Origin: ECT2AJA-044 sp965262845
Lineage (GTDB): Bacteria; Bacteroidota; Bacteroidia; Flavobacteriales; ECT2AJA-044
DNA: 64,000 nt
Reading direction: 5' to 3'
Assembly: GCA_965262845.1 (NCBI GenBank)
Contig: CBDHFX010000002.1
Location: forward strand, 1,240,001-1,304,000
Made by a program: the position numbers and the translations under genes. Positions within the stretch are counted from its first letter, which is position 1. Every line of letters starts with the position of its first letter. The notes under the pieces are model-generated. The model saw only the letters and a list, made by a program, of their open reading frames with translations, searched no databases and was not told the DNA's origin. Shown here in pieces: positions 11,700 through 18,553 of this stretch.

Positions 11700-12177
11700 C
11701 CTGAATATACTGCGAATAATAAGATTGCATTTCAGTTTTATCTATTACGGCAGTGGACGGCTGGTCCTCAGAAATACCGGCCCTTGCTTTTTTCCAGGGA
11801 TCTTCACTATGTGTAAGCCTTTCTAACTCATATGTATTTTCCCCAAAATATTCATCAGTCAAATCACGCATAAACTTTTGGGTAGTCCCATCAAAACTCT
11901 TCTCTATTTCAGAAAACGAGCCTTCTCCCAGGTCCTCTCTTTCGATAGGCTTCCACGAAAAATGCTTATAATCATCGTATAAGGCCCGAAGTACCGGACC
12001 GTGAACCCACGCTTCAAAATCGTCATTGAACAGGGGCCTGTTGTAGATAGCAAGATACCATGCTTGTGCGTAATACAGGAGCTTTTGTAGCTTCAAATTG
12101 GTGATAAGGCTTTGCGTTTCATTGGATAAGGCAATGAAATAATCTGCAATTTGCTTATATGTATACTCCGTGTTCAT
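11677..12177 (-). CDS. Panacea-domain (DUF4065, SocA-like) antitoxin
   Basis: 166 aa from the ATG at 12177 (the longer frame adds 12 unsupported residues). Shows the Panacea hallmarks: an N-terminal helix (YKQIADYFIALS), the ITNLKLQKLLYYAQAWYLA core and the FEAWVHGPVLRALYDDYKHF motif. Panacea proteins neutralise a wide range of translation-blocking toxins encoded next door. The downstream overlapping gene is the expected toxin but is frameshifted here. A promoter with TTTG at 12234-12231 and TACTTTTG at 12209-12202 lies upstream. Composition is AT-rich compared with neighbours, suggesting acquisition. Confidence 0.88.
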   Translation of the reverse strand: MNTEYTYKQIADYFIALSNETQSLITNLKLQKLLYYAQAWYLAIYNRPLFNDDFEAWVHGPVLRALYDDYKHFSWKPIEREDLGEGSFSEIEKSFDGTTQKFMRDLTDEYFGENTYELERLTHSEDPWKKARAGISEDQPSTAVIDKTEMQSYYSQYIQDAEAQKK

Positions 12178-12201
12178 GTCAAAAACGCACGTCAATAAAT
12201 G

Positions 12202-12234
12202 CAAAAGTACCATTTTGCCTCATGCACCTCCAAA
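12202..12234 (-). promoter_or_regulatory. promoter of the Panacea antitoxin operon
   Basis: Reverse-strand -33 TTTG (12234-12231), 21-nt spacer, -7 TACTTTTG (12209-12202), then 24 nt to the ATG at 12177. Both boxes match the Bacteroidota sigma-A consensus. Confidence 0.65.
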
Positions 12235-12372
12235 ATAAATTTGTTGGCGGATGGAAAAGGAGCGGAACCGGAACGCGGCAAACGCTTCTTTGCTGTCAAG
12301 CACCTTTTTCCAGGCGTCCGTTTCGCGGATGCCCTCTTCAAGAAAATAATGGGTAAACAGCTGGCCAGACAT
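12220..12372 (-). pseudogene. short truncated ORF, possible N-terminus of an Eco57I-type methylase/restriction protein
   Basis: 50-codon frame from an ATG at 12372 reading MSGQLFTHYFLEEGIRETDA then WKKVLDSKEAFAAFR before it turns into unconvincing sequence and stops. A perfect -7 box TATCTTTG (12405-12398) lies 25 nt upstream of the ATG, so this looks like the genuine front end of a lost gene. From memory, YFLEEGIRET-type starts occur in large Eco57I-like DNA methylase/restriction proteins; I hold that loosely. The Panacea promoter lies inside its 3' part, so the junction was probably made when the toxin-antitoxin unit arrived or by later deletion. Confidence 0.4.
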
Positions 12373-12592
12373 AATAATGAGGGGTCCCTGGGTCGGTCAA
12401 AGATAAAAAAGTCCATGGAGCCCATCACGATGGGCAAAAAGCACGGAATTTGTTAAGTTTGCCTTCCTGGTATTGTTAATTATGGGCAAAGATGTTTTTG
12501 TTCAAAATAGCTGATTTACAAATTTTTATGCTGTTTATTGGTTAAATACACCCCGAACACCAGTGTTAGATCCTGGCGCTCCGCTATTGAAG
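12373..12592. other. intergenic, no gene seen
   Basis: Between the truncated ORF and the 3' end of tsaB. Apart from the -7 box TATCTTTG (reverse, 12405-12398) nothing coding or repetitive is evident. AT-rich near 12470-12550. Confidence 0.5.
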
Positions 12593-13267
12593 TCAAATCA
12601 GCTTCTTTGGGATCTCCGCAATAAAATCCTTGAGATAAAAAGGCTCAAAATAGGCTACGTCCTCAAATCGTCTGGATCTGTATGCCGCGTTGCCCAGCCT
12701 CACCATATTGCCGGCACTGGGGAAGCACTGGATTATTTCGGGCCGTGAGGCCCTCAGTATTTCGCGCAGTTTTTCGGCCCCATCGCCCACCAGCCATAGA
12801 GGTCCATCGCCGCGGAAAGTGTTTTCGCCGACCACCACAGCCTTGATTTCGGACAGCGGCCTGCGGTTTGCGTCGAAGGTTTGTGCGTACACCTCCATGC
12901 GGCGCGCGTCAATGACCGTTACGATACGATCTTTGGGCCCGGCCTTCACGGCCGGATGATAGGCCAGAACCTCATTGGTGGTCACCGAAATAAGGGGCTT
13001 GCCAAGCGCGTAACAGAGGCCTTTAGCCGCCGACACCCCGATGCGCAGGCCGGTATAACTTCCGGGACCCTTGCTTACACAGATGCCATCGAGCCGTGAA
13101 GGCTCCAGATCGTTTCGCCGGAGGATCCGATCAATGAAGGGATGCAGGTTTTCGCTATGCGAATAGCTTTCTGTGGCCTGCTCTTCCAGGTCAAGCAGTT
13201 CGCCATCGCGCCCCAGGGCCACTGAGCAGTTCCTGGTAGCCGTTTCGAGATGAAGCAACAGCGCCAT
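12593..13267 (-). CDS. tsaB: tRNA threonylcarbamoyladenosine biosynthesis protein TsaB
   Basis: 224 aa ASKHA-fold protein that supports TsaD in making t6A37 on ANN-decoding tRNAs. The hallmark GPGSYTGLRIG is at 67-77, followed by the GLCYALGKPLISVTTNEVLA segment. The ATG at 13267 overlaps the stop of the upstream adaptor gene by one base, so it is translationally coupled to an efflux operon. This pairing is presumably organisational rather than functional. Confidence 0.93.
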   Translation of the reverse strand: MALLLHLETATRNCSVALGRDGELLDLEEQATESYSHSENLHPFIDRILRRNDLEPSRLDGICVSKGPGSYTGLRIGVSAAKGLCYALGKPLISVTTNEVLAYHPAVKAGPKDRIVTVIDARRMEVYAQTFDANRRPLSEIKAVVVGENTFRGDGPLWLVGDGAEKLREILRASRPEIIQCFPSAGNMVRLGNAAYRSRRFEDVAYFEPFYLKDFIAEIPKKLI

Positions 13268-14502
13268 TACTTCCGGACCGGATCGTTGTTGAGGAGTTCC
13301 TGCGCCACGGTCCGATATGGCCCCGTGATGACCTCAAGGCTGTCGCTTAATCCGCTCAGGATCTCGATATAGGCATCGTCCTGTACTCCGGTTTCCACCA
13401 CGCGCCTTTTTGCCTTGTCGTTTTCGAAGAGGAACACCACTTCGAACCGTTCGCCGGACTCGCCGAAACGATTGCTGAGTCGGGTTGCTTCGCTGGAGGT
13501 ATCGGTCCGGGTGGTTACAGCCTGGATCGGAACGGCAGGAACATCCTCCGCCACTTTGGTGATGATGTCCACCGTAGCGGTCATCCCCGGTCTAAAAGGA
13601 CTTTTGCCATCTTTTTCCAGATCGGCATAACTCGCGCGTACGATGTGGATCTTCACTTCAAAATTGGTCACCTGGTCGGCACTCACATTGGCCAGGTCTG
13701 CTGAACTGGCAATCCCGGTTACCACGCCCCTGAATTCCCTGTTCAGATAGGCATCAACCTCCACCCTGGCGGTATCGCCGACTTTGACCCGCACGATGTC
13801 CGTTTCGTTAACCTCCACCACCACTTCCATATCGTTCAGGTTGGCAATGCGCATGAGCTCTGTTCCGGCCATCTGATTGGTTCCCACGACCCGTTCACCA
13901 AGTTCCACGTGCAGGGCAGAAACAGTGCCGGAATCCGGAGCATAGATCATGGTTCGCCGGAGGTTGTCCTGTGCTTCCTTCAGGCTGGCCTCGCTGTTGT
14001 TCATCATGGCTTCGGCCGACTCCACATTGAGCCTGGCCACCTGATACGCCCGAACGATCTGATCCCAGGTTGCCGTGGGGATGACCCCTTCGTTGTGCAG
14101 TGGTTCGTTCCGATCGAAATTATTTTCGGCTTCGATCAATTGGGCACGTGCCGAATTCAAATTTGCCTTTGACTGATCCAGGGAGGCCCTGGCACGATCC
14201 ACAGCCGCTTCGATCAGGTCCGGATTGATCCGCGCCAACAGCTCTCCTTTTTTCACCTGCTGCCCTTCGGCCACCCGCAAATCCACAATCTCGCCGGAAA
14301 CTTCCGGAGCCAGCTTGATTTCCTTCTCGGGCTGGATCTTGCCGCTGGCACTGACCACCTCCACGATCGTACGTCTGACGACGAGATCTGTCTCCACCCT
14401 GGTGGTGCCAGACCCTCCGAACCAACCTTTCCCTTTGCCGATGATACCAATCACCATCAGGACGATAACGGCAAGAATAATGTAGCGAACCGTTTTGCTC
14501 AT
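13267..14502 (-). CDS. efflux periplasmic adaptor (MacA/HlyD family)
   Basis: 411 aa. N-terminal membrane anchor (about 5-23) followed by the split biotinyl-lipoyl domain (KIQPEKEIKLAPEVSGEIVD; YAPDSGTVSALHVELGERVV) flanking a long helical hairpin (about 95-190), then beta-barrel and membrane-proximal domains. Such adaptors bridge an inner-membrane pump and a TolC channel. It follows the tolC-like gene by 3 nt. No ATPase or RND pump adjoins it. The FtsX-type permease at 29.6 kb is of the class that partners MacA-like adaptors, but the link is inference. Confidence 0.9.
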   Translation of the reverse strand: MSKTVRYIILAVIVLMVIGIIGKGKGWFGGSGTTRVETDLVVRRTIVEVVSASGKIQPEKEIKLAPEVSGEIVDLRVAEGQQVKKGELLARINPDLIEAAVDRARASLDQSKANLNSARAQLIEAENNFDRNEPLHNEGVIPTATWDQIVRAYQVARLNVESAEAMMNNSEASLKEAQDNLRRTMIYAPDSGTVSALHVELGERVVGTNQMAGTELMRIANLNDMEVVVEVNETDIVRVKVGDTARVEVDAYLNREFRGVVTGIASSADLANVSADQVTNFEVKIHIVRASYADLEKDGKSPFRPGMTATVDIITKVAEDVPAVPIQAVTTRTDTSSEATRLSNRFGESGERFEVVFLFENDKAKRRVVETGVQDDAYIEILSGLSDSLEVITGPYRTVAQELLNNDPVRK

Positions 14503-14505
14503 AAT

Positions 14506-15861
14506 TTATCGGAGTTGCAGGTTTCCGTAATAGAATTCGAGAACGCGGTATTTAAAAAAATAGTCGTATTTGGCACGCAGCAGAAACGACTGGGCCCGGG
14601 TCAGGTTATTCCTGGCCAGGTTATAATCCACCACGTTCACCGCTCCTACACGGTAACGCTCTTCGGTGTATTTAAAGGCCTCACGGCCTGATTTGACCGA
14701 GACCTCTGCCGCCTCATAGGCCTCCAGGGCTGCCACTGCATCGGCGTGCGCCTGCTGGATGCCCTGAAGCAACTGGTTCTTCACCTGCTCACGGCTGTTC
14801 ACTGCACGGAGATAATTCAGATGCGAGCGGTTCACCTCACTCTTATTCTGGCGACGGTTCAGGATCGGAATGTTCAGGCTCACATTGAGTCCCGCGTTCC
14901 AATTATCGCTCAGCTGGTCTCCGTAGGCGTTCTCTTCCCCGGTAATCGGATCCCTGTTCAGGCGGTTTGTCCAAAAAGTCGATAAGTTGCTGTTTACCGA
15001 AAGGTTTGGAACATATCCGGCTATCGCGATCTTTTTGTCGAGCTGTGCGCTCTGCACCCGGGCTTCTGCAGCGGGCAGGTCGGGCTGCGTGTTCAGTGCC
15101 ATCTGATAGATCTCGTAAGCCGGAAAACTCAGGAGCGTAGGCTCCGGCATATCGATCTCCGGGCTTTGGACATCGAAGCCGGTATGATCCTCAAGCTGCA
15201 ATCGCTGTGCGAGCTGCAGCAAGGTTAAATTCACGTTGTTTCGCGCCACGATCACGTTCTGCTCTTCCTGTGCCAGCTGTGCCTCCATTTCGAAGAGCTC
15301 TCCCTGGGGGCTGGATCCGGCCCCTACCAGTTTCGCAATCCTGTTCACCTGTTGCTGTGTTACATCGCGTTGCTCCAGAGCCACGCGCAGCTGTTCCTTT
15401 CCGAGCAACACGTTCACATAATCAAGTGCCACTGCCAGGGCCAAATCATTTTTCGCTTTTTCCAGATCGAGCTGCGAAGCCTGGTAATTCACCTCACTCT
15501 GCCTGGTTTGATGGTGCGTGCGGCCGCCGTTGAACACGGGCATACTGGTTCCGATCCAGTAGCTGTTTTGCCCGGTATACTCGGTTGTGTTCACGTTGGT
15601 CAGTGGATTTGTGTTCAACCCCCATCCGTTATTGTAGCCAACTGATGCGTTCAGGGTTGGGTACCACCCCTGCCTTGCCTGCAAATAATTTTCCTGATCA
15701 ACCGCGGTCTGAATGGTCTGCGACCGCACCGTGAGGTTATTCCCGATCGCATGTTCAATGCATTGTTCCAGCGACCATTCTGCTGCCCCGGTTTCGGTCT
15801 GCGCCTGCAATCCAAAACCGAATGCCGTAAATGCAGCGGCAAGGAGCATGTTCGATTTCAT
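14506..15861 (-). CDS. TolC-family outer-membrane efflux channel
   Basis: 451 aa with a signal peptide (ends GLQAQ) and the two-fold helical repeat of TolC proteins (WSLEQCIEHAIGNNLTV near the N-terminus; AEARVQSAQLDKKIAIAGYVPNLS mid-protein would begin the second repeat). Forms the trimeric outer-membrane exit duct for the adaptor encoded immediately downstream. It is the first gene of the tolC-adaptor-tsaB unit. Confidence 0.92.
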   Translation of the reverse strand: MKSNMLLAAAFTAFGFGLQAQTETGAAEWSLEQCIEHAIGNNLTVRSQTIQTAVDQENYLQARQGWYPTLNASVGYNNGWGLNTNPLTNVNTTEYTGQNSYWIGTSMPVFNGGRTHHQTRQSEVNYQASQLDLEKAKNDLALAVALDYVNVLLGKEQLRVALEQRDVTQQQVNRIAKLVGAGSSPQGELFEMEAQLAQEEQNVIVARNNVNLTLLQLAQRLQLEDHTGFDVQSPEIDMPEPTLLSFPAYEIYQMALNTQPDLPAAEARVQSAQLDKKIAIAGYVPNLSVNSNLSTFWTNRLNRDPITGEENAYGDQLSDNWNAGLNVSLNIPILNRRQNKSEVNRSHLNYLRAVNSREQVKNQLLQGIQQAHADAVAALEAYEAAEVSVKSGREAFKYTEERYRVGAVNVVDYNLARNNLTRAQSFLLRAKYDYFFKYRVLEFYYGNLQLR

Positions 15862-15884
15862 ATGTTCCGTGTTTTTTTGGCAGG

Positions 15885-15892
15885 CAAAGATA
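15885..15892 (-). promoter_or_regulatory. -7 box of the tolC-adaptor-tsaB operon
   Basis: Reverse-strand TATCTTTG, exact TAnnTTTG match, 23 nt before the tolC-like ATG. No convincing -33 TTTG. Confidence 0.55.
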
Positions 15893-15987
15893 GGCCTTTT
15901 CCGCTATGGGGCTGAACTGGCGCCTACGGCGCGATGTGAAACGGCGGCATCAAAACGGCAAAGACTATTGCCGAACTGGGCTAAAAC

Positions 15988-17034
15988 TCAAGCAAAAAAA
16001 GTATCAATATCTCGCACATGCACCAGCTTGCTTTCTTCAACATCAAAGAACGCGCTAACTTTCGATTTCAAAACGTCATCCGGGGATTGCACAAATATTT
16101 TCTTAAAGCTTCCCCATGGGATCAATTCCTTATCTATCTCCCGATTAACAAGTGGGAATGAATAACCAATTATGATCAAAATATCGCATTGTTTCATAGA
16201 TGTCTTTGCATCTTGAAAATATTTATTATCCAATTCCCTGTTTTCCCAGGCAAATTGGATACTTGTGAGGCTTCCTCCTGATTCAAAGAATTTATTATTT
16301 TTTTCGTTTATCCCAATTCTTTTTTTATAGTAGCGATCCAGAATAGTGCGGATTTTTTTTCCTTCTTCTTGGAGTTTTATCACTTCCTGCAAAACATTCA
16401 TATGTTTTTGATCAGCTGGAGTAACATGAAGGTAGTCGGCAGTACCATTTAATTTATAGCATTCAGCAGCATCATCATACGACCGTGAATAAACGTTTAT
16501 TCCAGGGTTTATTGCAATTCGAAGTTCTGAGTCATTATAATGTTGATAGGAAAGTTCCAGCTGGGAATCATAATTCCAGGTAAATATCTTTATATTTTTT
16601 AACATGTTAGTGAACGATAAAGTAGTCGCCCAGAAATTATCATATCGCTTATCTATATTTCCATACCTTTGCCGGTAAATGAAGTAAAAAGACAGAGCTA
16701 TCTTGAGTGTTTCGTACTCCAAATTCTTATTACTCATAAGCAACTTTTTGGCAGCAGTATCAACTGTGTTACTCTGTTTTGATATTTTTATGAGCCAATC
16801 CAGATCCTGCTCCACCTCTTCACATTTGGATACGGTCTCTTGCTCTTCCTGACCATCAATTTTTGAAATATCCTTTTTAAATTCCCCGATCTCCTTCCTC
16901 ACCCCGGCAATATCATCAATCAACCTATCGGCCGTGGGGAGGGAAAATGATCCATCGTCCGCTCCCCCGCCAGCGCTTGCACCTGCACCCAAAAGGTAGG
17001 CCACCTTTACATCTTTGCTTTCCTCTTTAGTCAT
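15988..17034 (-). CDS. SIR2-like NAD-binding protein
   Basis: 348 aa. Rossmann-type SIR2 features in order: GAGAS at 16-20 (NAD phosphate loop), TWNYD at 152-156, KLNGT at 194-198 and IIIGYSFP at 287-294. These are the motifs of the SIR2_2-type proteins found in many antiphage systems, where they hydrolyse NAD+. The catalytic His expected in the KLHGS-type motif is Asn here. Residues 1-15 and the charged 40-100 stretch are less conserved-looking. No partner gene adjoins. It is AT-rich and sits 147 nt from tRNA-Lys, so recent gain is plausible. Function in defence is inference. Confidence 0.78.
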   Translation of the reverse strand: MTKEESKDVKVAYLLGAGASAGGGADDGSFSLPTADRLIDDIAGVRKEIGEFKKDISKIDGQEEQETVSKCEEVEQDLDWLIKISKQSNTVDTAAKKLLMSNKNLEYETLKIALSFYFIYRQRYGNIDKRYDNFWATTLSFTNMLKNIKIFTWNYDSQLELSYQHYNDSELRIAINPGINVYSRSYDDAAECYKLNGTADYLHVTPADQKHMNVLQEVIKLQEEGKKIRTILDRYYKKRIGINEKNNKFFESGGSLTSIQFAWENRELDNKYFQDAKTSMKQCDILIIIGYSFPLVNREIDKELIPWGSFKKIFVQSPDDVLKSKVSAFFDVEESKLVHVRDIDTFFA

Positions 17035-17159
17035 TTACGGTCAATTTTTTATTGCTTCAATAAAATATCCGGGCCCAATATAGCCCTTTCCCCCGGAAGC
17101 TAATCCTTTTACTGTCCCGTCATAGGCAGAAAACAGATGCCATATCAAAAAAACAGTCG

Positions 17160-17167
17160 TACATTTG
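17160..17167 (+). promoter_or_regulatory. -7 box of the tRNA-Lys/tRNA-Leu unit
   Basis: TACATTTG, exact TAnnTTTG match, ending 13 nt before the tRNA, the same spacing as at tRNA-Phe. Confidence 0.6.
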
Positions 17168-17180
17168 CCATCCGACAAAT

Positions 17181-17253
17181 GACTCGGTAGCTCAGCTGGT
17201 AGAGCAACGCCCTTTTAAGGCGTGGGTCCTGGGTTCGAGCCCCAGCCGGGTCA
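17181..17253 (+). tRNA. tRNA-Lys (TTT)
   Basis: 73-nt cloverleaf. Acceptor GACTCGG/CCGGGTC (one T-G pair), anticodon stem ACGCC/GGCGT with loop CTTTTAA (anticodon TTT), T-arm CTGGGTTCGAGCCCCAG. A CCA follows at 17254-17256. Confidence 0.97.
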
Positions 17254-17311
17254 CCAAGGCTGTCTGCGGCAGCCCCTGATATTCATTGAAGGTGTTCATT
17301 GCCTTTGCCTT

Positions 17312-17394
17312 GCCCACGTGGTGGAATTGGTAGACACGCCATCTTGAGGGGGTGGTGTCCCCAGGACGTGCTGGTTCGAGTCCAGTCGTGGGTA
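17312..17394 (+). tRNA. tRNA-Leu (GAG)
   Basis: 83-nt class II tRNA with a long variable arm (GTGTCCCCAGGAC region). Acceptor GCCCACG/CGTGGGT with a G-T first pair, anticodon stem CCATC/GGTGG with loop TTGAGGG (anticodon GAG), T-arm CTGGTTCGAGTCCAG. CCA is not encoded. Confidence 0.96.
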
Positions 17395-17402
17395 CAAAAA
17401 AC

Positions 17403-17433
17403 AAAAGCTCCGGGCCGTGCCCGGGGCTTTTTT
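17403..17433 (+). terminator. intrinsic terminator after tRNA-Leu
   Basis: AAAAGCTCCGGGC / GCCCGGGGCTTTT hairpin ending in a T run, placed between tRNA-Leu and trmD. Confidence 0.85.
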
Positions 17434-17435
17434 CA

Positions 17436-17443
17436 TAGCTTTA
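17436..17443 (+). promoter_or_regulatory. -7-like box immediately before trmD
   Basis: TAGCTTTA (one mismatch to TAnnTTTG) follows the tRNA terminator and is only 4 nt (CCCT) from the trmD ATG. The preceding terminator means trmD needs its own promoter. Confidence 0.45.
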
Positions 17444-17447
17444 CCCT

Positions 17448-18137
17448 ATGCGCATCGACATCATCACCGTGCTCCCCGAACTTTTAGCCGGTTATTTCGG
17501 GGCAGGCATTTTAAAACGCGCACAGGACAGGGGACTGGCTGAGGTCCACCTGCACGACCTTCGCCCATACGGAATCGGCAAACACCAAAAGGTTGATGAT
17601 CACCCGTATGGCGGCGGGGCAGGTATGGTGATGCTCATAGAGCCGATCGCTGCCTGCATTAATGCCCTGCGGGCAGACAGAAACTACGATGAGGTTATCT
17701 ATATGACCCCGGATGGGGATACCCTCAGTCAGGCCATCGCCAACGAACTCTCGCTCAAAAGCAACCTTATTTTGTTGTGTGGACGCTATAAGGGAGTGGA
17801 TCAAAGGGTACGCGATCTGTTTGTTACACGAGCCATTTCCATCGGCGATTACGTATTATCAGGAGGCGAACTGGCCGCAGCAGTTTTGGCTGACAGCATT
17901 ATCCGCCTGCTGCCCGGGGTACTGAACAACGAAACAAGCGCCTTGAGCGACAGCTTCCAGGACAACCTGCTCGCTCCGCCCGTGTATACCAGACCACCTG
18001 ATCATGAAGGACATAAGGTTCCCGATATACTGCTGAGCGGTGACCACAAGGGCATCGGCCAATGGCGTCAGGAACAGGCTGAAAAACGCACGCAGGAGCA
18101 TCGGCCCGATCTTTGGAAAAAGGTTATGGGGAAATAG
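17448..18137 (+). CDS. trmD: tRNA (guanine-N1)-methyltransferase
   Basis: 229 aa SPOUT methyltransferase making m1G37 in tRNAs to prevent +1 frameshifting. Shows MRIDIITVLPELL at the N-terminus, the DHPYGGGAGMVM loop, LLCGRYKGVDQRV and the knot segment SIGDYVLSGGELAA, all canonical. It is followed 68 nt later by rplS, a common bacterial pair; rimM and rpsP are not here. Start chosen at the only ATG fitting the conserved N-terminus. Confidence 0.97.
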   Translation: MRIDIITVLPELLAGYFGAGILKRAQDRGLAEVHLHDLRPYGIGKHQKVDDHPYGGGAGMVMLIEPIAACINALRADRNYDEVIYMTPDGDTLSQAIANELSLKSNLILLCGRYKGVDQRVRDLFVTRAISIGDYVLSGGELAAAVLADSIIRLLPGVLNNETSALSDSFQDNLLAPPVYTRPPDHEGHKVPDILLSGDHKGIGQWRQEQAEKRTQEHRPDLWKKVMGK

Positions 18138-18205
18138 GTCAGCTCATAAATAATTCGTAACATTGCGCCCTGTTTTACGACCCACATCCTAAAAGAGTGG
18201 CAGCC

Positions 18206-18553
18206 ATGGATCCAGTGCAGTACGTCAACGACGAGTTAGTAGCCAGGAACGATCTTCCGGAATTCAAAGCCGGAGATACCACTACCGTATATTACACCAT
18301 CCGCGAAGGAAATAAAACGCGTACCCAGTTTTTTTGCGGTACCGTTATCCAGCGTCGCGGAAGCGGTGCCACTGAAACGTTTACCATTCGCAAGATGAGC
18401 GGTAACGTAGGGGTTGAGCGTATATTCCCGGTACATTCCCCTATCATTGAGAAAATAGAGGTCAACAAACACGGGGTGGTGCGCCGTGCCCGTATTTTCT
18501 ACCTGCGTAAACTAACCGGTAAAAAAGCGCGTATCAAGGAGCGCCGTTACTAA
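18206..18553 (+). CDS. rplS: 50S ribosomal protein L19
   Basis: 115 aa. Canonical L19 sequence (FKAGDTTTVYYTIREGNKTR, IQRRGSGATETFTIRKMS, GVGVERIFPVHSP-like core, KHGVVRRARIFYLRKLTGK). Located at the 30S-50S interface. An in-frame GTG at 18197 would add three residues, but the ATG at 18206 gives the usual M-D-x start. The last 20 nt overlap the 3' end of the convergent dipeptidyl-peptidase gene. Confidence 0.96.
   Translation: MDPVQYVNDELVARNDLPEFKAGDTTTVYYTIREGNKTRTQFFCGTVIQRRGSGATETFTIRKMSGNVGVERIFPVHSPIIEKIEVNKHGVVRRARIFYLRKLTGKKARIKERRY

Noticed and set aside
17181..17394. tRNA-Lys/tRNA-Leu as integration sites for an island containing the SIR2-like gene
   Set aside because: I found no integrase and no direct repeat of a tRNA 3' end on the far side of the SIR2-like gene, so an att-bounded island is not supported.
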